A DNA stretch of 64,000 bases from the NCBI GenBank assembly GCA_963717215.1, contig CAVQVS010000006.1, positions 806,001-870,000 on the forward strand, in the 5' to 3' direction. The stretch's first letter is position 1; every line of letters starts with the position of its first letter. Position numbers and translations under genes: made by a program. This stretch comes from Roseiarcus sp963717215 (GTDB lineage Bacteria; Pseudomonadota; Alphaproteobacteria; Rhizobiales; Beijerinckiaceae). The notes under the pieces are model-generated. The model was not told the DNA's origin. It saw only the letters and a list, made by a program, of their open reading frames with translations, and ran no database searches. Below are positions 1-10,141 of the stretch, piece by piece.

Positions 1-525
1 GGGCGGCGATTCCGCAGATGCGCGATCAGTTGCGCGCCCAACTCGGCTGGATTGAAATGCAACTCGCCGACGGGCGGAAATGGCTCTTCGGAGAGTTCAG
101 CCTTGCCGATGTCAGCGCCTACATGAACGTCTGGTACGTGCGGTCCAACCTCACGGCGGAGGAGGATCGGGCGGTCGCAGGAGTTCGACAGAATGTTCGC
201 CGCCATCGGCCAAGTCGCCGCATGGGAGAATCGCGTGCGAGCCATCGGGCACGGCCAACGCGAAGAAATGTTGGCAGACGAAGCTCTCGCCATCGCGGTG
301 AAGGCGAGCCCCGAAACGGTCGCCGAGAATGATCCCGGCGATCCGAACGGGCGCAAGGTCGGCGACAAGGTGCGCGTGGTTCCCGATGACTATGGCAGGG
401 TCGAAGTTCCGGGAGAGATCGTCTCGCTCTCGGCGCAGCATATCGCCATACGCCGCCGCGACGAGCGGGTCGGCGAGATCGTGGTCCATTTCCCCCGCGC
501 GGGGTTTCTCGTTCTCGATGGCTGA
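1..525 (+). CDS. Glutathione S-transferase family protein, 3' part, frameshifted
   Basis: The reading frame is open from the window edge, so the N-terminal thioredoxin-fold half lies outside. The visible part begins in the all-alpha C-terminal GST domain (FSLADVSAYMNVWYV, with the usual ADVSAY-like N-capping region). It then changes frame around 165-185 into a segment running FDRMFAAIGQVAAWENR and on through a small beta-rich tail (KVGDKVRVVPDDYGRVEVPG) to the stop at 525. A single indel explains the break. The tail is seen in alphaproteobacterial GST-like proteins of about 310 residues. The glutathione-dependent reaction cannot be specified without the N-terminal half. recG starts 46 bases downstream. 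Confidence 0.6.
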
Positions 526-570
526 AGGCCTATCCGTCTTGCCGGGACGATCGGGCGCGGCTAAGGGCGC

Positions 571-2673
571 GTGATGCGCCCCTCGGCTCTCGATCCCCTG
601 TTCGCGCCTGCCGACGCCCTGCCAGGGATCGGGCCAAAAAACGCGAAGCTCTTCAACCGGCTGCTCGGCAAGCCGGAGGGCGCGCGGGTCCTCGACGTCC
701 TCTTCCACCTGCCGCAGGCGACCGTCGACCGCCGCGCCCGCCCCAAGATTCGCGACGCAATTCCGGGCACGATCGTCACGATCGAAGCCAAGGTGACAGA
801 GCATCACGGGCCGCCGAACGCGCGCTCCCGGGCGCCGTTCAAGGTGCTGGTCGAAGACGACACCGGGGACGTCGAGTTGGTGTTCTTCCTCGCGAATCAC
901 GAATGGGTGCGATCGCGGCTGCCGGTCGGCGCCACGCGCTGGATTTCCGGCAAGCTCGAACTCTGGGATGGCCGCCGCCAGATGGTTCATCCGGACAAGG
1001 TGATGACAGCGGAGGAACTCGATCGCCTGCCATCGGTCGAGCCGGTCTACGGGCTGACGGATGGCCTCTATCAGCGCACGGTCGCCCGTGCCGCGGAGGG
1101 CGCGCTCAAGCGCCTGCCGCCGCTGCCGGAATGGATCAGCGAGCACAGTCTGAGCGATCTGAAATTGCCGAGCGTCGCGCAAGCGCTCGGCGCGATGCAC
1201 CGCCCCGGGGCGCCCGCGGATATCGACCCCGCCGGTCCGGCGGCGACGCGGCTCGCCTATGACGAGCTGTTCGCCAACCAGCTCGCGCTCCTCCTCGTGC
1301 GGGCGCGCATGCGCGCCATTCCTGGCCGAGCGCACCGGACTGAAGGCGCGTTGGCGCGACGCCTGGAGGCCGCCCTGCCCTTTTCGCTGACGCGCTCGCA
1401 ACGCCAGGCAGTCGAAGACATCCGCGCCGATCTCAGAGCAGAAAAGCGCATGCTGAGGCTGCTGCAGGGCGACGTCGGATCGGGCAAGACCGTCGTTGCG
1501 CTCCTAGTGATGGCGGAGGTCGTCGAGGCCGGCAGGCAGGCGGCGATGATGGCGCCGACCGAGATTCTCGCCCGCCAGCACTATGAACGTATGGCCCCGC
1601 TGGCGGCGAGCGTTGGCCTTCGCGTCGCGCTCATGACCGGACGCGACAAGGCGGCCGCACGGCGCGCCACGCTCGCCGCATTGGCGGAAGGAAGGATCGA
1701 CATCGCTATCGGCACCCATGCTTTGTTTCAGGAAAGCGTGGCCTTCGCCGATCTCGGGCTCGCGGTGGTCGACGAGCAGCACCGGTTCGGGGTCCGCCAG
1801 CGCCTGGCGCTGGCCTCCAAAGGCGAGGCCGTCGACCTTCTCGTGATGACGGCGACGCCGATTCCGCGTTCGCTCGTGCTCGCCTATTTCGGCGACATGG
1901 ACGTCTCCGCTTTGCGCGAGAAGCCGCCGGGGCGCCAGCCGATCGATACGCGCATCTTGCCGATCGAACGGCTCGACGAGGTGGTGGCTCGCCTATCGCA
2001 GGCTCTGGCCTCCGGCGCGCGCGCCTATTGGATTTGTCCGCTGGTCGACGAGAGCGAGACGCTCGACGTCGCCGCGGCCGAAGAGCGCGCTGAAGCGCTG
2101 AGCGCTATCTTTGGCGATTCCGTTGGCCTCGCGCATGGCAAGATGGCCGGACCCGAGCGGGACGCGGCGATGGAGCGCTTCGAGCGCGGGACAACGAGCA
2201 TCCTGGTCGCGACCACGGTGGTCGAGGTCGGCGTCGACGTGCCCGATGCGACCATCATGATCATCGAGCACGCCGAGCGCTTCGGCCTCGCGCAATTGCA
2301 CCAGTTGCGCGGGCGCGTCGGTCGCGGAACGAGACGCTCGGCCTGTCTGCTCCTCTACAAGGGGCCGCTGAGCGAAGCGGCTCGGGCGCGGCTCGAGATC
2401 TTGCGTGAGACTGAAGACGGTTTCCGCATCGCCGAGGAGGATTTGAAGCTGCGCGGCGAGGGCGACGTGCTCGGCGCGCGGCAGGCCGGCGCGCCCGGCT
2501 TTCGTTTCGCCAGGCTCGACATCCACAGCGGTCTTCTGGCGCGGGCGCGGGCGGAAGCCGAAGCCGCGCTCAAACGCGATGAGCGGCTCGCGGACGAGAA
2601 GGGTCGCGGCTTGAGATTGCTCCTCTACCTGTTCGAGCGCGACGAGGCTGCCCGGCTGATCGAGGCGGGATAA
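571..2673 (+). CDS. recG: ATP-dependent DNA helicase RecG
   Basis: RecG is a superfamily 2 DNA translocase that remodels stalled replication forks and Holliday junctions. At 700 residues it has the usual length. An N-terminal helical and OB-fold wedge region occupies roughly residues 1-270. The helicase core carries Walker A GDVGSGKT near residue 305, DEQH box (VVDEQHRFGVRQR) near 400, TATPIPRS motif III, and motif VI-type QLHQLRGRVGRG. The C-terminal TRG-type segment follows (EEDLKLRGEGDVLGARQ). Translation can begin at GTG 571 or the immediately following ATG 574. The gene is intact. Confidence 0.95.
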   Translation: MMRPSALDPLFAPADALPGIGPKNAKLFNRLLGKPEGARVLDVLFHLPQATVDRRARPKIRDAIPGTIVTIEAKVTEHHGPPNARSRAPFKVLVEDDTGDVELVFFLANHEWVRSRLPVGATRWISGKLELWDGRRQMVHPDKVMTAEELDRLPSVEPVYGLTDGLYQRTVARAAEGALKRLPPLPEWISEHSLSDLKLPSVAQALGAMHRPGAPADIDPAGPAATRLAYDELFANQLALLLVRARMRAIPGRAHRTEGALARRLEAALPFSLTRSQRQAVEDIRADLRAEKRMLRLLQGDVGSGKTVVALLVMAEVVEAGRQAAMMAPTEILARQHYERMAPLAASVGLRVALMTGRDKAAARRATLAALAEGRIDIAIGTHALFQESVAFADLGLAVVDEQHRFGVRQRLALASKGEAVDLLVMTATPIPRSLVLAYFGDMDVSALREKPPGRQPIDTRILPIERLDEVVARLSQALASGARAYWICPLVDESETLDVAAAEERAEALSAIFGDSVGLAHGKMAGPERDAAMERFERGTTSILVATTVVEVGVDVPDATIMIIEHAERFGLAQLHQLRGRVGRGTRRSACLLLYKGPLSEAARARLEILRETEDGFRIAEEDLKLRGEGDVLGARQAGAPGFRFARLDIHSGLLARARAEAEAALKRDERLADEKGRGLRLLLYLFERDEAARLIEAG

Positions 2674-2861
2674 ACAAAGCGCGTTATGCAGACCGGGCTT
2701 GGCGATCAAATCCCGGTGAGCGGCGCTCGGATGCCACGAATGTGAACGGCCGTGCAGACGCCGCCCACTATATCGCCACATAGAGCGGCGAGAGCGTTCG
2801 AGCCAGTCCTCCCGCTGGAACCGATCAGGCAGTGGCGCGGTTTTTGCGCCGAGGCGTTGAG

Positions 2862-4040
2862 ATGAGTGCAAACCGCATCCGCGACATCGACTTTTGGCGC
2901 GGAGCCGTGCTGATTGCGATCCTCATCGATCACATTCCAGGCAACCCGCTCGAAAATTGGACTCCGAGAAATTTCGGCCTCTCCGACAGCGCGGAGGCGT
3001 TCGTCTTTCTGTCCGGTCTGTCGGTCGGCCTCATCTACTTGCCCAGGGCGTTTAAGTACGGCCTCGAGCCGGTCGCCGGCGGATGCCTGAAGCGCGCGCT
3101 CAAGCTCTATGGCGTGCATGTCGCCCTGACGGTGGCTGCGCTGCTGGTGTTCGGCGCGGCCTACTGGGCGAGCGGTGTGCCGGACCTGATCCAGGCGCAT
3201 GGACGCGCCTTCGTGTTCGGCTCGCCGGGCAATGGGCTTTTGGGCCTCGCCCTGCTCAGCCATCAGCTCGGCTATTTCAATATCCTGCCCTTGTATATCG
3301 TGCTGATGCTGTGGGCGCCGGTCGCAGTCGGGCTTGCGCTGCGCAGCCCGCTGTTGGCGCTGATCGTTTCGATTGGTCTCTATGCGGCGGCGCGCACATT
3401 CGGCCTCAACCTCCCGAATTGGCCGGAGGCGGGCGGCTGGTTCTTCAATCCGATCGCTTGGCAGCTCGTGTTCACGCTTGGCGTTGTGGCTGCAATTTTG
3501 TGGCGTGACGGTCTGCCGCGGCCTACCCTATGGCTGGTCGTGCTGAGCGCCGTGACCGTGCTGGGCGCGGCGCTGATCGTGACCAACGAAGGCGGCCTGG
3601 CGCCTGGGCTGCGCGACACGGCGACCGCGCATCTAGACGTCGCCAAGCAGGATCTGGGTCTCGCGCGCCTCATCCACTTTGTCGCGTTGGCCTATCTGAT
3701 TGCCACGGCGACCGTTTTCGGACGATTTATCGCGCCCATGGTCAGGGGCGCTTTCGGCAACGCGGTCCAAAGTCTCGGCCGCAACAGCCTGTCGGTTTTC
3801 GCCACCGGGTCATTCTTGAGCGCCTGCAGTCAGGCGGCTTTAGCGGCCGGTTCACCACATGCGTCTGCAGGAGTTGAACGGTTCGTCGGACTCGCGTACA
3901 CGGTTGCGTCCATCGTTATCCTGTTCGCCGTCGCCCACTGGATCGAGTGCAGAAAAGCTCAGGCCAACACCGCGGTCGCCGCCGCACAGCCAGCGCGTTT
4001 GCGCGTCTCGGGGGCCTCGTCTGCGTTTTATTCGCCTTAG
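2862..4040 (+). CDS. opgC: OpgC-family membrane acyltransferase
   Basis: This 392-residue polytopic membrane protein has the OpgC signature at its N-terminus (RDIDFWRGAVLIAILIDHIP, then FVFLSGLSVGLIY). About ten hydrophobic segments follow, as in acyltransferase-3-related OpgC proteins. In proteobacteria OpgC transfers succinyl groups to osmoregulated periplasmic glucans. The substrate here is inferred, since no opgG or opgH lies in the window. ATG 2862 is preferred over an upstream in-frame GTG at 2832 because a GAGGCG-like ribosome site precedes it and homology begins just after it. The 3' end overlaps the next gene by 94 bases in another frame. Confidence 0.8.
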   Translation: MSANRIRDIDFWRGAVLIAILIDHIPGNPLENWTPRNFGLSDSAEAFVFLSGLSVGLIYLPRAFKYGLEPVAGGCLKRALKLYGVHVALTVAALLVFGAAYWASGVPDLIQAHGRAFVFGSPGNGLLGLALLSHQLGYFNILPLYIVLMLWAPVAVGLALRSPLLALIVSIGLYAAARTFGLNLPNWPEAGGWFFNPIAWQLVFTLGVVAAILWRDGLPRPTLWLVVLSAVTVLGAALIVTNEGGLAPGLRDTATAHLDVAKQDLGLARLIHFVALAYLIATATVFGRFIAPMVRGAFGNAVQSLGRNSLSVFATGSFLSACSQAALAAGSPHASAGVERFVGLAYTVASIVILFAVAHWIECRKAQANTAVAAAQPARLRVSGASSAFYSP

Positions 4041-4726
4041 GCGCCGCGCGCGCCGAAGAGCTTTCTTGCCCGGGCGAAAATGCAGCCTTCGAGGCTAACG
4101 GGGCTCGGGTCGCCTTTCCGAAGGTAAGGGTCGGCCTGCCGAACGATATTTTGGCGATTGGCTCGTCTTCAACCGAGGGCATCGGGGCGAGTTCCCCGGC
4201 TAATACCTATCCAGCCCAACTCGAGGCTGAGCTCGAAAAGGAGACGGGCGCAGACTTTGACGTCAAGAACGCTGGCGTCGGTGGCGAACTCGCCACCAAA
4301 ACACTGGAGCGGCTGAGGAGCGCACTGAAGTCCGGCTGGGCGCGGCTTATCATCTGGCAGGTGGGTACGAACGATGCGATCGTTGGCGTCGATGAGTCCG
4401 TATTTCGCTCCACCGTACGAGCCGGCATTGCCGCGGCCCATGCTGCGGGCGTGCCAATGATGCTCATGGGCCCGCAGTTCACCGTGAAGACCCCCGATCC
4501 TGTGCGCTACGAGCGCTTCGTCAAGATGGTCGATGATATCGGCGCGGCGGACCATGTGCCGGTGCTGAGCCGCTACGCCTTGATGAAGAGCTGGAGCGTC
4601 AAGAGCGCAAAGGCGCTGAGTTTGCTCTTGTCCGGCGATGGTCTGCACATGAGCGATCTAGGCTACCGATGCCTGGCGCACGCGCTCGCCGAGGCGCTCG
4701 AAGGCGCAACCCAAGCCAAGCTTTAG
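3947..4726 (+). CDS. Secreted SGNH/GDSL hydrolase
   Basis: A 259-residue serine esterase/acylhydrolase of the SGNH fold. After a basic N-terminus and a hydrophobic signal segment ending ALGAARAEE, block I appears as AIGSSSTEG (catalytic Ser), block II as NAGVGGELA (Gly/Asn oxyanion), block III as VGTNDAIVG, and block V as DGLHMS (Asp and His). It is predicted periplasmic. The GTG start at 3947 lies inside the 3' end of the OpgC gene, so the two are probably translationally coupled and act on related cell-envelope glycans, adding or removing acyl groups. That joint role is an inference. Confidence 0.8.
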   Translation: MQKSSGQHRGRRRTASAFARLGGLVCVLFALGAARAEELSCPGENAAFEANGARVAFPKVRVGLPNDILAIGSSSTEGIGASSPANTYPAQLEAELEKETGADFDVKNAGVGGELATKTLERLRSALKSGWARLIIWQVGTNDAIVGVDESVFRSTVRAGIAAAHAAGVPMMLMGPQFTVKTPDPVRYERFVKMVDDIGAADHVPVLSRYALMKSWSVKSAKALSLLLSGDGLHMSDLGYRCLAHALAEALEGATQAKL

Positions 4727-4760
4727 GCAGCGTTCAGCGCTTTCCAAGGATTTCTCCCCA

Positions 4761-5751
4761 ATGCAGCGTCGTGTTTGGCGGCAGGGAACGGTCTCGGCCG
4801 TCGGCTTCGGCGCCATGAGCTTCGGCGGCTTTTACGGGCCCACGACCGAATCCAATTCCCTGCGGACGCTGGCGGGGGCGCTAAATCTTGGCGTCGATTT
4901 CTGGGACACCGCAAACGTCTATGGCGATGGGCTCTGCGAACAGGTGATCGGCAAGTTCCTGGCCGAAGATAAAAGCCGGCGCGCCCGGGTGACGCTCGCG
5001 ACCAAGTTCGCCATTCGCCGACGCGAAGACGGCGCACGCTTCTTCGACAATAGCGCGGCCCATATCCGCGAGGCCCTCGACGGCTCGCGGAAGCGGCTCG
5101 GCGTCGACCACATCGACCTGTACTATGTCCATCGCGTCGACAAATCGATCCCAATCGAGGACACGATCGGGGAATTGGCGCGCCTCGTGAAAGCGGGCGC
5201 AATCGGCGCGATCGGGCTATCCGAGGTGGCCCCCGACACCCTCAGACGAGCGCACGAAGTGCACCCGATTGCCGCCGTCCAGTCGGAATATTCGCTGTGG
5301 ACGCGCAATCCTGAACTTGGCCTTATCCAGGCCTGCGCGGAAGTGGGTGCGCTAATGGTTGCTTTCTCGCCGCTGGCGCGCGGCTATTTGACGCGGCTTG
5401 CTGCAGACCGTCGACAGCTTCGGAGAAAAAGATTTCCGCTACCCTAATCCGCGGTTTCAAGGCCTCAACTGGCGCCGCAATCGCGATCGGCTTGAGGCTT
5501 ATGTGGCTCTCGCCAACTCCTGGGGATTGAGGCCAGCGACCCTGGCCATCGCCTGGACGCTCGCCAAAGGGCCGCACATCGTGCCGATTCCCGGCACCCG
5601 CGCCGCCGCCCATCTCGAGGAATGCGCTGCGGCGGCTAAGATTGATCTGACGGACGCCCAAGTTGAAGAGATCGAGCGCGTGCTGCCGCTCGGCTACGCT
5701 GCCGGCGAGCGCTATTCAGAACAACAGTGGGTGGGAATCCAGAAGTACTGA
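4761..5751 (+). CDS. Aldo/keto reductase, one frameshift
   Basis: NADPH-dependent aldo/keto reductase of about 330 residues. The first part shows the family start (VSAVGFGAMSFGGFYG), the catalytic Asp/Tyr segment FWDTANVYGDG, the Lys-bearing LATKFAI, and IDLYYVHRVD. The second part shows GYLT/LLQTVDSFGEKDFRYPNPRF, IAWTLAKG and the NADP-binding IPGTRAAAHLEE. The frame changes near 5394, where removing one C from ACGCGGC restores continuity, so a single-base insertion is likely. The substrate is unknown; close relatives are annotated as general stress-related oxidoreductases. Confidence 0.85.
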
Positions 5752-5784
5752 AAACCATCGACGGCCGCGCTGCGAACTCCGCCG

Positions 5785-7233
5785 CTATCGAAACGCCAGC
5801 GGCCCATTTTCCGAGGAAACCCCGAACAGAGCGCGAATGCCCTCGAGCAAACGACGCGTCGGCGCGCCCTCGACGAGCGCCGCGAGATAGTCCTCCGCCC
5901 ATTTCCTGACGTCGTTTTCCATGAGATGCTCAAGCATTGGCGCATGACGCTGGCGGCGTTCCTCGAGCGGCATCTCCAAGGCCCGCTTTAGCGCCGCAGC
6001 CACCGCATCGGTTTCATGCGGATTGACGATCAGAGCGCTGGTTAGCTCTTTCGCCGCGCCGGCGAATTGCGACAGCACGAGCACACCGGGATCGTCCGGA
6101 TTCTGAGCCGCCAGATATTCCTTCGCGACCAGATTCATGCCGTCGCGGAGCGGCGTCACCATGGCGACATCGGCGGCGCGGTAAAGCCCTGCGAGAACCG
6201 TGCGCGAATGGGAACGGTTGACATAACGAATCGGCGTCCAGGCCGGATCGCCGTACTGGCCGTTCACCTTGCCAATGAGGCCAGTCAATTCGGTTTCGAT
6301 GTCGCCATATTGCTTGATGTCGGAGCGGCTCTTCGGCGTAACCTGCAGGAGGGTCACGTTGCCTCGCCACTCCGGATTGTTTTCCAGCAGGCGTTCGAAC
6401 GCCTTCACGCGGTCCGGAATGCCTTTGGAATAGTCGAGCCGATCGACGCCAAGGATAAGCTTGTTCCCGCCAAGGCTCTCCCGCACGAGCGCCACCATCG
6501 CCGAGCGACCCGCGTTCCGCGCGAGGCGCGTATAGGCCTTGGTCTCGATGCTTACCGGGAACGCGCCAAGCCGGACTTTCTGCCCCTCGAATTCATAGGT
6601 GGATCGATTCTGGGTCGCGCCCTGAGAGGTCAGGTAGTGGGCAAAATTGTCACGATCATTCTCCGTCTGGAAACCGACCAGATTGTAATAAGCGAGGCCG
6701 CCGAGGATCTCTCTGTGGTGGGGCAAAGTCTGCAGAATGTCGGGCGGCGCACAAGGCGTGTGAAGAAAGAAACCGATGGTGTTGCGGTGGCCGCGCGAAC
6801 GCAGTTCGCGTCCCAGCAGCATCAGATGATAATCGTGCACCCAGACGACGTCATCGTCCCGGAGCAGCGAACTCAAGCGGTCGGCGAACATGCGGTTGAC
6901 GCGGATATAGCCGCTCGCATCGGCGCGGGAATATTCCTGCAGATCGACGCGGTAGTGCAGGATCGGCCACAGCACGCTGTTGGCAAGGCCGTTGTAATAT
7001 TCCTGGATGTCGTTTTGCGACAGATCAATGAGCACATAGGTCATCTTGTTGATATCGACGACCTGAGGCTCTCCGTTCGGCTCTTCCGAGACTTTGCCGC
7101 TCCACCCGAACCACATTCCGTTCCGATTTTTCAGCGCAGCCTTCACCGCAACCGCCATTCCCCCCGCGAGTGGGGTCCGGGGCGATTCAGGCACCGCCAC
7201 GCGGTTGGAGACGATGATCAGTCGCGCGCCCAT
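5785..7233 (-). CDS. otsA: Trehalose-6-phosphate synthase OtsA
   Basis: Glycosyltransferase family 20 enzyme making trehalose 6-phosphate from UDP-glucose and glucose 6-phosphate in the cytoplasm. At 482 residues it has the family length. Visible motifs are the N-terminal RLIIVSNRVAV, WVHDYHLMLL, GVDRLDYSKGIPDR and the C-terminal PLRDGMNLVAKEY. ATG 7233 is chosen because GGGAGG lies just upstream; a TTG at 7245 is also in frame. The start overlaps the end of the GH15 gene by 16 bases, indicating one transcript otsB, GH15, otsA. Trehalose serves osmotic and desiccation tolerance. Confidence 0.95.
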   Translation of the reverse strand: MGARLIIVSNRVAVPESPRTPLAGGMAVAVKAALKNRNGMWFGWSGKVSEEPNGEPQVVDINKMTYVLIDLSQNDIQEYYNGLANSVLWPILHYRVDLQEYSRADASGYIRVNRMFADRLSSLLRDDDVVWVHDYHLMLLGRELRSRGHRNTIGFFLHTPCAPPDILQTLPHHREILGGLAYYNLVGFQTENDRDNFAHYLTSQGATQNRSTYEFEGQKVRLGAFPVSIETKAYTRLARNAGRSAMVALVRESLGGNKLILGVDRLDYSKGIPDRVKAFERLLENNPEWRGNVTLLQVTPKSRSDIKQYGDIETELTGLIGKVNGQYGDPAWTPIRYVNRSHSRTVLAGLYRAADVAMVTPLRDGMNLVAKEYLAAQNPDDPGVLVLSQFAGAAKELTSALIVNPHETDAVAAALKRALEMPLEERRQRHAPMLEHLMENDVRKWAEDYLAALVEGAPTRRLLEGIRALFGVSSENGPLAFR

Positions 7234-9031
7234 GCTTCCTCCCAACTCGACGACAACCGCGTTGCGCTGTTGATGATGCCCGCCATGGAGTACGTCTGAG
7301 GAATATTCCCCCAGAGCTCACCCTGGTCCGGATGGATGTCCTCGGACAGAAGTCCATAGGCGTTGCGGCGCGCGAGAATCGATTCGAACAATTCGCGCGC
7401 TTCGTCCTTCCGGCCGATCTGATAGAGAGCGTCAATGTACCAGAAGTTGCAAGCCAGAAAGGCGGTCTCCGGCGCGCCGAAATCGTCCGGCGCGGTGTAG
7501 CGCATGATCCGACCATTGCGCATGAGCTCGCGCCCAATGGCGTCGCAGGTCTTGATGAAGCGGGGATCGTTCGACGACAATAGTCCGAGCTCGGCGACCA
7601 GGAGCACGCTGGCGTCGAGTTCGGGCGAGCCGAATGCGCCGGTCAACGCGCCTCGCTTTTCATCCCATCCTTCTTCGAGAATTCGCGCCCGCAGAGACCG
7701 CGCATTGGTCGCCCAGTATTTGGCGCGATCAATGATTCCGAGTTTGCGTGCGATGCCAGCAAGCCTGTCGCATGCCGCCCAGCACAGCGTCGCCGAATAG
7801 GTGTGTGGCGAGGCGCGGGTGCGATATTCCCACAAGCCTGCATCGGGCTCGAAAGCGTACTTGATGGCTCGCTCGCCAAGGCTTTCCAGGAGACGAAACA
7901 ACGATTCGTCGCCCATTTTTGGCAGACGCTCGTCCACGAACATCTGCGTCGCGGCGAGAACGACGCTGCCATAGACGTCATTCTGCCGTTGGCTCGCCGC
8001 CTGATTGCCGACGCGAACCGGGCCCATGCCGAGGAAGCCCTTGAGGTCCGGCGCGCTCCACTCCTCAAGCGGCGTGAACGGCACAATCCCGTGCAACGGC
8101 TGCATCTCCTCATCGGCGGAGGTGGATGCGATGGTGGTAATGTAATTGATGTAGGATTCCATGATCTGCGTCGCGCCGAGCCGATTCAGCGCATCGACGA
8201 CGAAATAAGCGTCGCGCAACCAGCAATAGCGATAGTCCCAGGTCCGCGACGACGACGGGCGCCTCCGGGATGGAGGTCGTATGCGCCGCCACAATCGCGC
8301 CCGTCTCGGCGAAGCTGCAAAGCTTGAGCGTGATCGCCGCGCGCACCACCTCCACCTGCCATTCGTAAGCGAGCGCAAGATAGCGCACCCAGCCCTGCCA
8401 GTAGTCGCGCGTGCGGTCGAGGAATTCGCGCGACGTCGTGTCGATCGCGCTGAGGAAAGGGTCGTCCTGGCCGAAAATGAGGTTGACCGGCCGGCTCAGA
8501 GGAAAGGAGATTTCGTTGACGATGTAGGACAGCGGCGCGTCGGACGTCAGGCGCAAAACCTGCGCTCCGTCCAGATAGCGGATGTGATTGGAGCCGACGA
8601 CAAAATTGGTCGTCGGTTTGCCGTAACCATGGGTTGGGCGCACCCGGATCGTGACCCGAGGCAAGCCGGCGATCGGTTCGATGCGCCGAATGATTTGCGG
8701 GGGTCTGTATACGCGCTCGAAGCGCTCAAAATTCGGAGCGAAATCCGAGACGCGGACCTTGCCGCCGTTCGGCGTCGGTGAGGATCGTCTCGACGATCGC
8801 CGTGTTGCGCACGTACTGCGACTCAGTCTGGACAAGGTTCGCGAGCGAGACCTCGCAGAACCCCTTCTCCTCGTCGCCGGCCAGCAGCCGCGAGAAGACC
8901 GGATCGGAATCGAAGTGGGGATAGCACCACCACACGATCCGCGCGTTCTGGTCGACAAACGCCGCCGCGCAGCTGTTTCCGATCAAGGCCAGGTCGAGAT
9001 TTTGCTTCTTGGTTTGCGTGCCCTCGGTCAT
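7218..9031 (-). CDS. Glycoside hydrolase family 15 protein, two frameshifts
   Basis: About 604 residues of a GH15-type (glucoamylase/trehalase-like) protein. The N-terminal part reads IGNSCAAAFVDQNARIVWWCYPHFDSDPVFSRLL. The middle is a beta-sandwich region. The catalytic (alpha/alpha)6 part holds SRTWDYRYCWLRDAYFV, FEPDAGLWEYR and the ending that overlaps otsA. Continuity breaks near 8766 and near 8258 (an extra base in a CCC run at the second). The gene sits between otsB and otsA and overlaps otsB by 4 bases, so a role in trehalose or maltose-type glucoside turnover is likely. Some bacterial GH15 proteins in this context are trehalases; which substrate it cleaves is not decided by sequence. 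Confidence 0.85.
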
Positions 9032-9813
9032 GCGGCGCTTCCTCGAGCGAATTCAGCAAGCCACCCGCGCACGGCCTGCGGCGCCGAGAATGAGCCAATC
9101 GCCCCGGGGCGCGGACGACCAACCGAATAGGCGAACCCTCCGCGCGCGCTGACGAGGGCGAACCCGCTTTCATCGGTCGTATCGTCGCCGACGAAGATCG
9201 GCTTGCGCCCGCTGAAACGTCGAGGTGGAGAGAAACGTCGCGATCGCGCCCCCCTTGTCGAAACAGGGGCTCTTGATCTCAATCGCGCAATGCGCGTCCA
9301 TGACGTCCACGCGCGATCGGGATCGAAGTCGACGAGCTGCTTGACGATCCTGCGCAGCGGACCTTCCGCAGACGGCGCGAGGCGGTAGTGGACTGTGAAG
9401 CTGAAGCGCTTGTCCTCGACGAACACGCCCGGGAACGGCTCAACCGCGCGTCTCAGCGCGGCCAGCAGCGACTGCGGCAAGCCGCTTACGACCGCGGGCG
9501 CGGTAGATCCATCGGGATCGAAACGGATCTCAGCGCCGTGAACGCCGCTCACTCGCAGCCGCAAAGGGGCGAAAAGCTGATCGATATCATCGATGGAGCG
9601 GCCGCTGATGAGCGCCAAGGCGCCAGAGAGCTTGCGCTCGGCGCTCGCAAGGGTCGCGACCAACCCTGCGGGCGTCACCACGTCGTCGGGGCGCGCCGCC
9701 AAATCGAGCAAGGTGCCATCGACGTCGAGAAAAAGAGCGACCGAAGCGTCGCTTAGCGCCGCGACATCACCTGCCGTCGCGCGCTCTATGCTCGGCGCGT
9801 TCAATTGGTCCAC
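9028..9813 (-). CDS. otsB: Trehalose-6-phosphate phosphatase OtsB, compensated frameshift
   Basis: HAD-superfamily phosphatase converting trehalose 6-phosphate to trehalose, about 261 residues. Motif I is LFLDVDGTLLD, then LISGRSIDDID, VSGVHGAEIR, and motif IV GDDTTDESGF. Between about 9215 and 9300 the sequence runs in a shifted frame that encodes the expected MDAHCAIEIKSP...DKGGAI segment and then returns, so two compensating indels are present. GTG 9813 gives a natural N-terminus. It is the first gene of the trehalose block. Its stop overlaps the start of the GH15 gene (TGA within ATGA-type overlap). Confidence 0.85.
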   Translation of the reverse strand: MDQLNAPSIERATAGDVAALSDASVALFLDVDGTLLDLAARPDDVVTPAGLVATLASAERKLSGALALISGRSIDDIDQLFAPLRLRVSGVHGAEIRFDPDGSTAPAVVSGLPQSLLAALRRAVEPFPGVFVEDKRFSFTVHYRLAPSAEGPLRRIVKQLVDFDPDRAWTSWTRIARLRSRAPVSTRGARSRRFSPPRRFSGRKPIFVGDDTTDESGFALVSARGGFAYSVGRPRPGAIGSFSAPQAVRGWLAEFARGSAA

Positions 9814-10141
9814 CCGCAGCTCCTGACGCCCCTTCGCCCCACCTAAGCAGGTTTTGGGGCGACAACGTGGTCGCGGCGTGGCGGCGCGTCCGGCCGCCAT
9901 CGTTTTTCCCGGATCACGGAGGCAAAAACGCGCGACGGTTGCGTTGGTTCCCAGTAAGGGCAAGAAAACCGTCTCAACATGGCTGTCAAAATTGGACACG
10001 TAGACAGCACGCAACTACCGCTGATCTTTGTGGACACGGGGTCGACAGGCGGGCCGAAGTCGCGGCGTCTTCTGTAGGATTTCGCCTGAGCAGCCAAGAG
10101 CTTGTCGGTTTGTTGGTGCAAAGGCGTTATAGATCTAGCCG
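9814..10141. other. Gene-free divergent region
   Basis: The 328 bases between otsB (minus) and the small hypothetical gene (plus) contain no convincing gene. Both flanking genes read away from it, so it should hold two promoters. A TATAGA-like box lies just before the ATG at 10142, but I see no clear -35 partner. Nothing else stands out. Confidence 0.4.

Noticed and set aside
6067..7299. 410-codon open frame on the plus strand
   Set aside because: Antisense shadow of otsA, whose motifs are unmistakable.
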